DNA of 57,500 nt from Bigelowiella natans CCMP2755 (lineage: Eukaryota > Cercozoa > Chlorarachniophyceae): contig ADNK01001699.1 in the NCBI GenBank assembly GCA_000320545.1, forward strand, positions 1-57,500. The letters run 5' to 3'. The notes under the pieces were generated by a model. It searched no databases and had not been told where the DNA came from. It saw nothing but the letters and a program-made list of their open reading frames with translations. Made by a program: the position numbers and the translations under genes. This document shows positions 37,384 through 48,371 of this stretch, piece after piece (within the stretch, counting starts at the first letter, position 1; each line of letters opens with the position of its first letter).

Positions 37384-37393
37384 TCGATATGCC

Positions 37394-37440
<47 letters not shown>

Positions 37441-40400
37441 TACATATAATTATAATTTTATAGATTGTGCAGTGGCGTCGTCAAACAAAAACAAACACAC
37501 GGTGAAAGCGGATACCATAAATTACTAATTTGACCCACTTAAAAACAAATTCACAACTACAGACGGCACAGTACCTGCCCAGCATCATGATCCTCGATGA
37601 TATCTACAAGCTGGAAGGATGGGTGTTCTGTTGGGACCAGGCTATCTAGAGCTTCTTTCATACTTAATTTAAGCGGTTTTAGATAGTTATATTTAAGCTT
37701 AGGTTCGATGATAGGAGTCTCTTGGTCACTGTCCTCTTCGTTTGGCGTTTTACTCTTCTTAGCACCCCCACCTTTCTTTCCCTTGTTATCTTCTTCCTCT
37801 TCCTCTTCTCCAGGGGCAAGAGAGTTGTCCACAAGTACAGACATAGTAGGAGAGACTGTGGAATCTTCCTCTGGATCTTCTTTGGCCGATTTTCCCAAGA
37901 CAATTCGGAAGAAGTTCTTTACGGTAGTTAAAGTGCCTCTGTAGCGCTCCATCTCAATTGACATCAGCATCGCACAGTGCACTGTAAGAAGATAACACTG
38001 TTTCTCCAGCCACCCTTGGGTAATGATGGCATTCATTTCTAAATGTGCCTCATTCTTCCGTTCTTTGGTCATTTCCCAGAGTTGGTCAGCAAGTTCATCT
38101 ACACGTTGATGAAGCTCACTTTTAGCGCTTGGATCGCTTCTGAGGTCCATGTGTATACCATTGAAATCTGCTTGAAAATCTTCGATGCGGAAGGCTTTAT
38201 CATTCGCAGGTCTTGCAAGGAACTTTCGGAAGTTTTCCCGTGTTTTGGCATAATGCTTGACCTGTATGACACGTTGGTCCTGAAGAGCCTTAATGATCGT
38301 AGCAAATCGTCTTTTGAATCGTGTTTCGATTGCGTTCCATCCATGCATGAGAGACTGTGCTAAATTAAGTTCCATATTGTATTTGGAAATTTTTGCCACA
38401 CTTTGTTCATCGTTGAGGAGAGAACTGTCCTTCGCTTCACTACTAACACCCTTCTCATCTGCTGGTGTTTCTTCTTGTTCTTCCTTCTTTCCTTCCTCTG
38501 TCTTCTCTTCTTCATCAGCTTCAAGCTGTGTTTACAAAAGAATGGCTCATGTTAAGCATACAATTTCCTCATTTAGTAAGAAAAAATGATGACAAAAATA
38601 TAAGTGTGCAGAAAGGGGCATACTGCAGCATTGCGATGATTCATAACAAGCATTTTAAGTAAAGTTAGTAGCACCGTTCCATTTGCAATCTCCACTGTCT
38701 TCTTAGTTTCGTTGAATTCCTGGTCGATCTTGTTCTTTTCTTCTTCTTCGGCCGCAGCTTTCTTTTCCTCCTCTTCCTGGCGTCCCCTTTCTGCTTCCTC
38801 GTCATTGCGTTGTTGTAGCATAATATTGATTTCCTTCGTAAGTGCATTAGCCACAAATTCAGAGCTTTGTCCGAGAGGTTGATCCTCACTAGAGGTGTCA
38901 GTTGCCTTCAATAGTGCGAATTGTCGGAACCAGTCTTCTAATTCTTGTTCATTTTCTTCGTAAGTAACAACTTGCTCTGAAAGACTCGTCACCAGTTGGT
39001 CATGCTCTTGGGGTGGCATAAGTCTTGCGCATAGTTCTGGATCGTTTGGTGGAGGCCTGGACAACGTGTGATAGACAGTACCAGTTTGTTTGTCCACCAA
39101 TTGGCCCATAGCTCTATTCAGCAACATCGAATGCGTAGCGTCAACTCGAAACACGATATCAATGCCACTTGGATAAGGGTTCTTGTCCAGATCTCTCTCT
39201 TCCTGTTCTGCTGGAGGTGCCACCTTTGATTTTGGAGGTCCTTTTTGCTCCTCGATGTCAAATCCTGATAATTTTTTCTCGAATAGCATTGCCTGGGCTC
39301 TGGTCTCTGGAAAACCGATTAAGCACCATCCACCAGTCTTTCTTTCCTCGTTCTCACAATATATTCCTTGTTTTCCGTCGTCTTCGTTTTGATTCTGCTC
39401 GCCAGCTCTCCTTTTCTCCTCGTCTACTTTCCTTTTCAGCCGACTAATGGCTGCTAGAATTAGATCAACCGCCATCTCATCATCTACAGTACCCCCGCTA
39501 GAAAGAACATCTTTTATTTTGCTTCCCATTTCAACCAAGATGCGTGTGTCCTCCTTCTTTTCAGGAGATTCTTCTTGCTCATCTCCCTCCTTTGATGCGG
39601 CTGCAACGGCTTCTTCAATCAACTTTCGCAGAGTCAAAGGTACCACCCCAAACCTCTTTTGAAGCATTTCTGCTTGAGTCTTTTTCCCTGCATAAGGCTT
39701 TCCCAGGAGGCAAATCGTCAAAGGCATTTTTGGTATAGTTGGCACGCTTTTACCCTTTTTGGAGTTATTATCAATGATATTGGCGAGGTTTGCAAGAATG
39801 GCTCCTGTTCGCATGTCGGTGAAGTCTGCAGGCGCCTCGATAGCATCAATATGAAGTTGCTTAAGATCAACCTTCTGCTCATCTTCGTCAGAGCCCTTTT
39901 TCCCTTTTACCTTCTTATTGTCTTCTTCCTCAGCAGGTTCCAAGGCTTCTTTCAGTGCAATATCACCTGTACTAGACGAGCGCCATTTGCCTTCGCCATT
40001 AAAATAGCGGGTCATCTCTGCTTGAACGACTAGTCCTTCATCATCACTTATAGCAATCATTGAGGCATCCGCATTGATTTTGTCGTTGACACTCGTGGAT
40101 TCTTTGAGTTCATCGATGCCCATTCCACCCTCCTCTGGCTGCACTTGCAAAAGTGCATCTGCATCACTAGCTAACTCATTTTGTGCTGGAATGAGTGATT
40201 TAGATTTTACGAAAAGTTGGGTCCACTCACGCCACATTTGCTTTGGAATGAGACCACAGTTTTCTACGTTTGCTTTCTTTCCTCTTTGCCTTGCTCCACT
40301 ATCATCATCATTATTTTTCTGTTTGCTATTGCTCAACTCACGATAAGCGCATGCTTTGAGAGATAGGTCGACAATCCTTACAGCGAGCTCTCGCGCATAA

Positions 40401-42353
40401 TTCATGTTAGAGTTGGTCTTGACTTCTGCTTTTGCCTTGGCAATCTCTTCATACCGATGCAGGAGAATTTGCATTCGCTGCTCCTGTTTCTCCCTAGCAG
40501 CGATATATGCGGCCTTCCCAGCTTTAAGCTTCTCCATTCTTTCTCTTTCATTTGCCTCTGCGAACTGGCGAGAACGAAACCGAGAATTTTCTTTTATTAC
40601 TTCTTTCATCTGCTTCATCCTCCATAACTCATGCGATACCTCACGTCTTCGTTTACATTCAACCATTAGCGACTCTAATATGGCAGTTTTTGCCTCTTCC
40701 GAATCCACATCTTCAGAGCTTGCTTGTTGATCAACCAAAACTTTTCGTCTGCGCTTTGTTCTCTCCTTTCGAGCTAATCTGTCTGCTTCTTTTCTTCTTC
40801 GTAGATCCTTCATGTCAGCCATGGCTTTCATTTCCAGCGACCTTGGATCTGGAATTTTTTTCTTCATTTTCTCTCGTAATTCTAACAAGCTGTCTATCTC
40901 CTCCATAGGCTTGCCTCTGTATTCACTATCGTCATCCTCTCGAGAGGTCATTTTGTGTTGCTGCTGCTGCTGCTGCTGCCCACTTTCTTCGTCATCTTGT
41001 ACACCAATTCGATTCAGATTTCTCTCGAATTCGTCAATGCAAGACCTCATTTCCATCGTATTACGCAATCTCTCGGCATCTTTGCTTCTCTTCTTTTTTT
41101 CCTTTACTCTAAGTTCATATCCCAGGTCTGCTTGTTGGCGTATTCTACCCACGCGCCTGTTATCCTTCCATCTTTCGATACCCTCTGCTTTCCATTCTTT
41201 CTCGAAAAGTTGCTTACGCTTCATAGTATGCAGTCTTTGCTGTCGATTATCAGCTATTTCTTGACGCTCAATTTTGTATAGAGACTCTTGTAAACGCTGT
41301 GCTTGTATTTCGGATTTCAATTTGAACTCTCTGAACTTCTTCAAGTGCTGTTCCATCCGTTGATTTTTTGTCTAAAAAGATAAAATAAACGATCACACAT
41401 AAAATACAAGTCGACGCATAATTTCTCCTTGTTTCCGCTCCTACACTACGCATACCTGCTCATGTATGTTGTGTGTAAGCTGTGTCTCGAAGAATTTCTT
41501 TTGCATTTTTTCAAATTTATCCTTCTTCCCGTATAGTTTCTCCATATCTCCAGTTATAATAGCCTATGGATTAATAAAGGTTGTGGGAAAACAAAAAAAG
41601 GGGTTTATCTAATATCTTTTCTCACCTTCATCATCCTGCTTCTGGATTCTTTTCGAGGGGTTGAACGAGCTGCTGCAAGTTTCTTACGTCTGATGGAAAC
41701 AAACGATTGGTCAATAATTTGCAACAGATTTGAGCAAGGGGAACTCTGACCTAGCGGTTTCCATACGAATTTGATAGATAATACGCATAGCAGCTCCAGC
41801 CGTTTTCTGAGTTGCACATGTCATTAATGGAGAGAAAGTGTAACCACTACATGTATTAGTACCGTCATGATTTCTTGAGCAGTTGCTGGGGTCAACTTCA
41901 CACGAAGTCGAGTAAGAACAGTGGAAATTTTGGAAAAGTTCTTAACCTAATGATTACATTCCATAATTTGATGAATTCTAAGTTCTAGTTTATCTGAATT
42001 TATCATTTCTCCAAGAGACACTATACCACAATCCGGGGGTCATTTGTGTCCTTAACTCCTTCCACTTCCATTCCGATTTTCTTTAACTGTCAAAGTATGC
42101 AATATTGATCAATTTTGCGGAGAACCATTTCAGGGATTATTAGTGAACTTTTCTTTGGGGAAAGTGTTGCAGATTAAAACGCTTACCAGATCAGCAAGTA
42201 GCCATCCATTTGCAAAGTCTTGCTCGATGTTGGCAATCCTCTTGCGAAGCTGAGTGCACAAAGGACATCATTTACGAAGAGATAACATAGATGTCTTTCA
42301 TCTAGTTTTACCTTTATCTCCTCGTTGAGCCATAAAATTAGGAGATTTGACAT
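34006..42353 (-). CDS. SPEF2: SPEF2/CPC1, flagellar central-pair protein
   Basis: Exon runs from 42353 to 34006 (first 42353-42312, 42249-42187, 42086-42027, 41946-41863; main 41371-38624 and 38525-37575; last 35014-34858 and 34221-34006) give about 1,807 residues, against 1,822 in human SPEF2. The N-terminus is a calponin-homology-like domain (LLILWLNEEIK, DFANGWLLADLLKKIG). Long charged coiled coils follow. Near residue 705 is an adenylate-kinase-like P-loop, LTICLLGKPYAGKKTQ. The C-terminal third carries EF-hand-like segments (RFTVKQLYALTSHL, ILDRVDWREMIVRL). SPEF2/CPC1 sits in the C1b projection of the central pair and is needed for normal beating. All exon joins keep phase except exon 37339-37161, where an in-frame TGA appears and the frame is off by one base near 37.27 kb. 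Repeats in introns include (GT)n, (AC)n and (TA)n. Confidence 0.92.
35486..35720. repeat. (GT)n, (CA)n and (GA)n tracts in a SPEF2 intron
   Basis: GT units run at about 35491-35525, CA at about 35659-35679 and GA at about 35682-35716, between SPEF2 exons 35834-35762 and 35465-35393. Confidence 0.9.
37346..37445. repeat. (CA)n and (TA)n tracts in a SPEF2 intron
   Basis: CA units run at about 37347-37382 and TA units at about 37398-37433, directly upstream of the exon with the apparent frameshift. Confidence 0.9.
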
Positions 42354-42652
42354 GGCCTTCTACACTAACCGGGGGCGGTGAGGAGAGCGCACGTTTCTGT
42401 TTCTTTTGTCAACTGCAAGCCGGTTTCTTCCACCTCGATATCGACAAGCGACATATTTTCTATTATGTCGCATGTTGATAAATGGATTCCACTTCGGACA
42501 TCTACTGCACAACATCCAAGCGACAAAAATTGTTGACATATTTTTGGTGGAAATAGATTCTATTTTGTCCATGTTAGTGTGCTCCTGTCACCAGTACACC
42601 AGTGCATTGAGTGGAGTCTAGGCGCTTCAAGGACCAGGAAAATCGAAAAAAA
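42354..42652. promoter_or_regulatory. SPEF2 promoter region with GCGACAT hairpin
   Basis: GCGACAT at 42448-42454 pairs with ATGTCGC at 42465-42471. This is the same inverted repeat as the two at 2.3 kb. A single AGCGACAAAA lies near 42516, and TATTTTGTCC, also present at 2.3 kb, near 42563. Confidence 0.45.
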
Positions 42653-43387
42653 ATGCCTGCGTTCACTGGTGGGACATGTGGAAAATTTGTGGCATTTTTG
42701 GATGCGTCTGTGGTCCATGCTGAACTTTCATCAATTGAATGTGGCCCATCTGCCTGTGGCTTGGACACGTTGGTCAACTTGGACCAGACCTGTCCAAAAC
42801 TGGTTGATCTTGACCTCAATCGAAGAGTCAGGGCTCATCTGTCCACCAATGGCAACTTGTGTCGCAGCTTTCATTCGTGCGTCAAACCCGATGCCCCAAT
42901 CTGCAAACTCAGAGCCTGGGCGAAGAGCCACATTGGAAGGCCAGCTTCCAGATTGTTTGAGTGTCATCTCGATGATTGGCATGACAATTCAGGAGTGTTG
43001 ATCAAACTTCAGCTCCGCGCTGGGACTCACGAAACTGAAGAACACAGGGCCAAAGTTCACAATTTGCCCCGCTCTTCCTCGGTTTGTCCTCTTTGCAATG
43101 CTGAAGTTGTTCAAAGTGTCAACCACCTCATCCATCATTGCACTCACTTGAATGCAGAGAGAAACAAACTTCTCTCGTGCATGAGATCAGCTCTGGGTCC
43201 AGCTTCTTCCTTCTGCTCTTCATTCTTTGACGCTCCAGACTCTTTCAAAGTCAAAGTTCTGCTGGGGGTCCCCTCAGATGATCCAAACGCAGATCGTTGT
43301 GTGGACATGGCCTTCAGGAAGTTTTTGCTCAGAGTGGAGGCCTTGCGCTGCCAGAACTTTGCCGCTAGTGTCATTGCTTCACAATGA
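42653..43387 (+). mobile_element. 3' remnant of a non-LTR (LINE) retrotransposon ORF
   Basis: An open frame of 244 residues from the ATG at 42653 ends with a zinc-knuckle pattern, CPLCNAEVVQSVNHLIHHC (C-x2-C-x9-H-x3-H-C region). In LINE polyproteins such a domain (zf-RVT) follows the reverse transcriptase. The preceding part (LIKLQLRAGTHETEEHRAK) also fits the region after reverse transcriptase. The reverse transcriptase and endonuclease domains are absent, so this is a 5'-truncated copy, the usual product of LINE insertion. It sits between two same-strand genes, the only break in the alternating gene order. Confidence 0.65.
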
Positions 43388-44318
43388 CTGAATCATGCCA
43401 TTTTGAAAAACCAGCCAGTTGGTTTGCTGGTCACAGTCCTCACTGAAGCCAGTTCGAGGCACTGCACTTCGCACACTGCAAGTGTCTTGCAACACTTTGG
43501 AAACGTGGTTCGTCATCATTGTTCATTGTTCATTGAGTGTTCCATCCGAAACGGCCTGGCTAGCTGGGACACCGTTTGAAAACGTGTTTCTTCCTGCGCG
43601 AAGTCCTCAATGGAACACTCCCCCCCTTCCCCCCCCCTTCGCCCGCATGAAGCAGGTTGGGGCACCAAAAGTGTCATCATGGGATGCACACGTGTCCACT
43701 TGAACGGCCTGGAAGGGTTGGACTTTTTGGGTTCACCTGACGTTCCTTGCTGGCTCGTGTGCACAAGTCACACTTTGTCACTTCGTCTGAGTGGCAAAAT
43801 CGGGGAAAACAATCGACTGCGATGAGAAAAGAACTCTGACATTCGTGAAGCGTTGGCTGATGGGTGACGCCACACATCCATGGTCCACGGCGTCGATTCG
43901 CAAGAGGAAAGTTCCAGAGTTGGTCGTCCTGAAAGTGCAAAAAAAGCGCCCGCTGCAACTTGATCGTTGCAATGGCAGGCTGGTCACCAGCGTTGCAGCT
44001 TTCATGCTGATGATCGCCGTTGCCAATCACGTTGACAGCAAAACTGGCTAGCTGGGGTCAACACTGCAGTGCCAGAGTGCTGGAGTGGGTGCGTGTTTCC
44101 TGGAATTGATCGACCGCACAGAACAACGGCCGAAGGAAAAGGGCAATGGGTTTTGATGTGTCGATGGGTGCACTGAAGTTCATTGAAGGTTCGTCCAACC
44201 TGAACACATTGATTGCTCAAAGACGGTGCAACGACGCAACAACGACGATTGTTCAAGTTCCAGAGGTTGTTTTGCACCCATGCGCTTGTGCACGTCTGGA
44301 CGTGCGTGAATGTGGACA

Positions 44319-44403
<85 letters not shown>

Positions 44404-44971
44404 TTTCGCACACTGCAGCAAGTGTCTTGCAGCACTTTGGAAGTGCGGCAAATTGCTAGATTGGGCAGTTTTTATCGTTTCATTGCTTCATTGTGTCAAC
44501 GGCTTTCAGAGCTCTCTTGTTTGCCAATGGCATCTTGCCAAGCTAGCAAGCTAGCAAGTCGAAGTTCGCGCATTGAGGTTTCGTACGTGCTAGCGTGGGT
44601 GTTGCTAGGTTGGGTGCTTCATTGATGAAGGTTTTGGTCACTTTGTGGTGGTCGCACTGTAGCTAGAGTGGTCGTGGTGGTCTAGCTGGTGCCAAGTGCC
44701 AACGTGGATTCCAATTCACTAGTAATCTAGCAATGTCTAGACATGTCACTTGCGGCGTTCTAGCGTTGCTTGATTCAGCCGACACAACAACAACCAAACA
44801 CTTTCAACAAATGATTAAAACACGCTCTGCTTGTGGCGCTGCCGGTGCATTTGAGGCGACATGTCAGCGAATCTAGTGATGATGATGAAAATTGTTAGCA
44901 TGTCTAGATGTGGTGAAATGGTTCATGAAACTAATGAAGAAAATGGGCAACGTGGTGTGGCAATGAAGAAG
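43388..44971. repeat. Repeat-rich spacer with direct repeat and (GT)n(GA)n
   Basis: A roughly 40-base block starting CGCACACTGCAAGTGTCTTG at about 43468 recurs at about 44405 as CGCACACTGCAGCAAGTGTC. Before the second copy is a compound microsatellite, (GT)n then (GA)n, at about 44322-44401. The right part (44.5-44.9 kb) is rich in CTAGCAAG words. It probably contains the LINE 3' tail and older repeats. No gene was seen. Confidence 0.55.
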
Positions 44972-46030
44972 CTAGCCTTGCAAGGGCAACAGTCTCATCC
45001 GTTTCCCTGACGAAGCAATGTGAAACTCAATGTTTGTGCTTTCCATCTCATTTCGATTTCTTTTCCCGCATCCCATTGAGAACCATTGAAATGAAGGGAG
45101 AGACACCAAAGATTCTGCATCTTTTGAGGCCCTTTCCTCTTTCTCAAAACAATCGAAAGAAAGCTGCCGTGGTCGAATATCTTCCTTTTGTTCACATTTT
45201 CCCATGATTTTTATGGGTATATTCACCCTTTCGGAAGGATTTCCTACCGTGGTTGTACTGCTACCGCTACTACTACTACTGCTGCTGCTACAACAACTCC
45301 TACTGTTCCTATCATTACTACCACTGCTAGTACTTCTAATGCTATTGCTACTGTTACTGATGTTCTTACTGTCGCTGCTGCAAGTACTAGCTCCGCATCG
45401 ATGCTGTGTTGTTGGAACAAAGGAATCTCGTTTACCCTGCTGCCTGAAGGATGATGAGTGGTGATTTGGTGACATGCGGAGCACAAAAGAGGGAACGATA
45501 AGAGAGGATCCTTGTGGGGAATTTCTGCATAACTTTTCCTGATGCAAAGCCCTTAAGAATCTATTTGGCTCTGGAGTGCGGCTACGCATCGGAACATCAT
45601 CCACTCCCATAACTTCGACATCATCTGCATTCCTCGATTGCTCCCTGTTCATGCGGTCATGATGCAATCTTCTAAGAAAGGTGTTATATGACTTTGATGT
45701 CATGGAATCATTTTTGCTCTTTATTCCACAGGTACGATTCGATGACCCCTTTTCCTTGCAGTCATAAAATCCAGATGAAGAATTTGTTTCCAATCTTTGC
45801 TGAGGATTGATTTGCCGTCTTCCGCGTGATTCGTGTACAATTGACCATCTCCTTGAGCTTTTATGCGGGCTGTGTAGTCTATCAAATAAGAAAACGGAAT
45901 CTCGATTCCGTTTTCTGGCCTTCCTTTTCCTGTCAAGCATGCCAGGGTTTTCACAGCGACTCCTCAGAGTGTGCATGCTATTCCCGCAGAATTCTGTCTC
46001 AAGTATATTTTGTTCCATATTTTCAAACAT
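44972..46030 (-). CDS. Ser-rich basic protein of unknown function
   Basis: This is an intronless frame of 352 residues from the ATG at 46030. I recognise no domain. A strong basic patch RKRKARKRNR near residue 40 looks like a nuclear localisation signal. Two copies of a short motif, YNTFLRRLHHDRM and NRFLRALHQEKL, lie about 45 residues apart (the second follows RTPEP) and may be a repeated docking motif. A Ser/Thr tract with [14 protein letters not shown] follows, then conserved-looking ends (NIPIKIMGKCEQ, PSFQWFSMGCGKR, RMRLLPLQG). Codon use and the long uninterrupted frame support a real gene. An upstream exon is possible because the frame is open to about 46.07 kb. It shares a 316-base divergent promoter with the profilin-like gene. 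Confidence 0.6.
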   Translation of the reverse strand: MFENMEQNILETEFCGNSMHTLRSRCENPGMLDRKRKARKRNRDSVFLFDRLHSPHKSSRRWSIVHESRGRRQINPQQRLETNSSSGFYDCKEKGSSNRTCGIKSKNDSMTSKSYNTFLRRLHHDRMNREQSRNADDVEVMGVDDVPMRSRTPEPNRFLRALHQEKLCRNSPQGSSLIVPSFVLRMSPNHHSSSFRQQGKRDSFVPTTQHRCGASTCSSDSKNISNSSNSIRSTSSGSNDRNSRSCCSSSSSSSSGSSTTTVGNPSERVNIPIKIMGKCEQKEDIRPRQLSFDCFEKEERASKDAESLVSLPSFQWFSMGCGKRNRNEMESTNIEFHIASSGKRMRLLPLQG

Positions 46031-46346
46031 CCAACAATTTTTATGAAAGATCTTCACGAAGCCTAGCCGTACGAGAGACCGTCCTTATTCGTGGGAAGAA
46101 GGAAGGGGGTGGAAGTGGCAACCGTTGCTGGGTTTTAATGTTCTTCCGTTCGTTGATGAGTTCCGAGAAGGAATAGCGTAAATTTCTTTCGTATTTTTAC
46201 GACATGATTTCGTGTTGAATAATGATAAAAATGCACTACATCATTACAATTTATTAGTTACTTCTTCGACCAACGGGATACCGGCACTCGACAATAACTC
46301 GATAAGGCAGGAAAGGCTTCTCCTTGCCCGCCCCTGTGTCCTTCTG
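46031..46346. promoter_or_regulatory. Divergent promoter, Ser-rich gene / profilin-like gene
   Basis: A head-to-head gap with the imperfect inverted repeat ACGACATGATTTCGTG near 46199, related to the GCGACAT hairpins elsewhere. Confidence 0.4.
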
Positions 46347-47340
46347 ATGAAAAGAGGAAGGCCAAGAAGTACGCAACTGCAATGTATCGAGACAATTCCT
46401 CAGGTATTGGATTAAATATTCATGGGAATGCGCGTTCGACGCCAAGCAGTGGCTTGTGAGTTGCACCTGGGTGTGTGGATGCTTGTGCATGCTTGTAAAT
46501 TGTTGTCAATTTAGGTAAACGACACAACTTTTGAGGAACTAAAAAGTCAACTTCTGGAGCTGGACCAGCGAATCGCAGTTCTAGGGAAAAAGGTGCTCTT
46601 CATTCATTATCTTCGATGATGCTGCTGACTACAAAAGGTGTAATATTATCAGATTCTCCCGAAAGGATATGCAATGAAATTTGAGTCTCCCTATTTGGCA
46701 ATCTCAAAAATCACTGACAAGTATTGACTTTTCAATTTTTGACGAAGAAGAAGTGTAAATTTTGCGTATTAAGAATTTCCCAGCAAGTACTATTTTTCAG
46801 AAAACTGTCAGCAGATGACGCCAGGGTATTAGTTTCTACGGCACTTCAGGTATGGTCACTACTTAGCGTTGTAATATCGGTCTGATTCCTAGTTTCTTAC
46901 ACCCATAGGGAAATGTTCATCGGCAATATGCACAGGCTTTTGGAGGATACTGTGAGTAAATTCTCAATTCCATTAACAAAAAAATTACGATGGTTCAACG
47001 TCAGATATCGTCACTACTTGCCGGGATCGTTCATTTTACGGGAAGAACGTGGATACATCAAAGAAGGTCATCTCTAACTCGAAATTCTCAATAGTTCTTT
47101 GTAATAATCTTCACGGTATATACGTTTTCTTTACTTATTCACCTATATGGACAGAACGGCATCGTGATTATACGTCTGAAAAGAATCTTTATCATTGCCA
47201 GGTTTGTCAGTTTTCCTTTAATAGACGTTCACGAAGTAAAACCTCAATTGTGTATCAGATATGATGTTCCCGAGACGTCATTTGAATTCATACCAACTCT
47301 GGAGCTGTTCGCAGACAAATTGGCCGAATTCGGTTACTGA
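46347..47340 (+). CDS. Profilin-like small protein
   Basis: Eight in-phase exons (46347-46403, 46515-46592, 46653-46720, 46801-46849, 46909-46951, 47005-47066, 47155-47201, 47259-47340) give 161 residues. The start MKRGRPRS resembles an AT-hook (RGRP), though it may simply be basic. The body reads LPKGYAMKFESPYLAI, LSADDARVLVSTALQ, YIVTTCRDRSFYGKN, NGIVIIRLKRIFIIARYD and ends FADKLAEFGY. The alternation NGIVII..IARYD plus the C-terminal helix ending in GY resembles apicomplexan-type profilins, and the length fits. Profilins bind actin monomers and poly-proline. The match is from memory and partial, with no clear N-terminal profilin WxxY motif. It could instead be an unrelated small alpha/beta protein. 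Confidence 0.5.
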
Positions 47341-48371
47341 CATGCATGTTAGGTATCGTACATCTAGCATGGATCCTAGAAACGCACACCACAAGTCTAA
47401 CTCGCTTCCTCGATGTTGTGCTGCGCATGACGCGTGTGCATTGCACGAGCAACGACGAGACAAGGTGCAAACTGACACCGAAAAAGAGGAACAAAGAACT
47501 GCTGTGCGCAATGCACGACATCAACGACCGCCAAAGGACGTTCGCACATGCTAGCATGCATGAAACACATTGTGGTGGAAACAAACAGACACAACATGAG
47601 CGCTGTGCCCTGTGACCGCAGCTTTATTTGCACAGCTGCATCAGGATGACCGCTGGCCATGGAAAGACACAATCAATTCATTGCATCCGTCTCGCACGCG
47701 CTATCTAGCTATACTAGCGAGCAGCGCACACCTAGACATGCATGCACGTCGCATCGTCTGCGTGCGTTACGTTGCGCATCACGTTCTAGCGTCATTGGAC
47801 ATCGATCTCAAATTGCATTTCATCAATGCTCCATCGATCAAACAACGTGTAGCATCTATGCGACAATCGCGGTACGTCGTTGCTGCGGGCGGTCCAGCAA
47901 TTGCAAGACATGTTGGCGTGTAAAAACGTGCATGCATGTATAGACATGCCTAGCATGGTGATCGACTGGCTTCACGTTTTTGCTGCTGTGATCGATGACA
48001 CCCTGCTAGCCTGCTAGCCGAATCAGCCTGCACTCCGGCGCACTCTAGCGCATGCACCTTGCACACATATACATGAGCTATGTCAAGCTAGCTACATATA
48101 TAGCAGGCATCGATCGATTTTGTGCTATGCTAGTAGATATGCTCATACATGTTTATCGATAATGCATCCAGTATTAATAACTTTTGTGACGTGTGCGTAT
48201 TGCTTCTATATTTTGCATACGTGGTAGAAGAGGATGAGGGAGGGAGAGAGAGAGAGAAAGAGAATTTGTTGCAATTTCTCATGAGCTCTGAAGTTTCGAG
48301 GAATTTCGCAACGAACCGAATAAATCAGCACGGTGTGAAATACAATTTTTCGTATTTCGAAGTGTGTACTA
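47341..48371. repeat. Dispersed repeat, copy A, in convergent spacer
   Basis: About 250 bases (47520-47780) match 52018-52240 in the same orientation with many substitutions and small gaps. Shared blocks are CATGCATG followed by AACACAT, GCAGCTTT, CATCAGGATGACC, GGAAAGA, CAATCAATTCAT and CATCCGTCTC. The rest is CATG/CTAG-rich. Open frames inside are disrupted between the copies, so they do not look coding. Confidence 0.7.

Noticed and set aside
43610-44051. Frames downstream of the LINE fragment on both strands
   Set aside because: Short, with no motif, in sequence that shares direct repeats with 44.4 kb; probably LINE 3' tail or other repeat.
47261-47943. Frames of 77-103 codons on both strands
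   Set aside because: They lie in the dispersed repeat and are not preserved in its second copy at 52.0-52.3 kb. The start of the first overlaps the last profilin-like exon in another frame.
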